In this document: piece by piece, positions 63,933-64,000 of the stretch | How positions within the stretch are numbered: position 1 is the stretch's first letter | Layout: every line of letters starts with the position of its first letter | Source of the DNA: an uncultured Holophaga sp. | GTDB lineage: Bacteria > Acidobacteriota > Holophagae > Holophagales > Holophagaceae | Direction: 5' to 3' | Length of the DNA stretch: 64,000 nt | Assembly (NCBI RefSeq): GCF_963677305.1 | Contig: NZ_OY781925.1 | Span: forward strand, 2,147,501 to 2,211,500 | Notes under the pieces: model-generated | What the model saw: the letters and a program-made list of their open reading frames with translations, nothing else | Told to the model about the DNA's origin: nothing | The model's database searches: none | Made by a program: the position numbers and the translations under genes

Positions 63933-64000
63933 ATGGACACCACCCGCCTGGATCCGATTCCCGTCATCCTGGATGCAGAGGAGATCCGCGGCTACCTGAG
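63933..64000 (+). CDS. Start of an unidentified gene (cut by window end)
   Basis: An ATG with GGAG 6 nt upstream opens a frame, MDTTRLDPIPVILDAEEIRGYL, that runs off the window. TATGAT at 63897-63902 could be its -10. Too short for identification. Confidence 0.5.
   Translation, partial: MDTTRLDPIPVILDAEEIRGYL

Overview
The window looks like a chromosomal segment of a high-GC, diderm (LPS-bearing) bacterium. It carries lptD, kdsB, an Mla-type lipid transporter, an ArnT-like lipid A glycosyltransferase and an outer-membrane porin. The gene styles (phosphate butyryltransferase, giant single-chain acyl-CoA carboxylase, many sensor kinases) suggest Acidobacteriota, perhaps a Holophaga/Geothrix-like lineage. 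That placement is an inference; no rRNA is present. Coding density is very high, genes often overlap by 1-26 nt, and there are no tRNAs, rRNAs, insertion sequences or CRISPR arrays.

Left part (1-12.5 kb): the leftward pstS-pstC-pstA phosphate transporter with a Pho-box-like promoter. Then comes a rightward run of RNase E/G, ZIP metal transporter, LptD, an unknown protein and an AraC regulator. A double CDGSH iron-sulfur protein, kdsB, fabH and a duplicated intergenic repeat follow. Middle-left (12.5-23.3 kb): rsmD, a histidine kinase plus a receiver/pseudokinase partner, pgeF, carbamate kinase, an mlaEFD-like operon whose ATPase subunit has lost all catalytic motifs, a zinc-ribbon membrane protein, anmK and a half-size EamA protein.

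23.3-28.3 kb is a probable lipid A-modification cassette: an ArnA-dehydrogenase-type UDP-sugar enzyme, an ArnT-like transferase and a PmrAB/QseBC-like two-component system. The same direct-repeat box (GCTAAG-N5-GCTAAG) lies upstream of both the sugar genes and the regulator. 28.4-30.8 kb holds an Ig-like lipoprotein and hutI. 30.8-40.3 kb is a five-gene, tightly coupled operon resembling E. coli yfaA-yfaT-yfaS-yfaQ-yfaP, built around a bacterial alpha-2-macroglobulin with an intact thioester motif. Its neighbours show NlpC/P60-like and penicillin-binding-protein-like motifs.

40.3-45.3 kb: phosphate butyryltransferase behind a perfect CRP-consensus palindrome, a conserved membrane protein, a frameshifted porin, coaBC and rpoZ. 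45.4-51.3 kb: a TetR-controlled YbhGFSR-like efflux operon. The right end has pgsA, a DUF502 protein, bioB, a chemotaxis receptor, a eukaryote-style multidomain acetyl/acyl-CoA carboxylase of about 1,874 residues, valS and the start of one further gene. The two strongest candidates for little-described biology are the alpha-2-macroglobulin operon and the Arn/Pmr cassette with its paired boxes.
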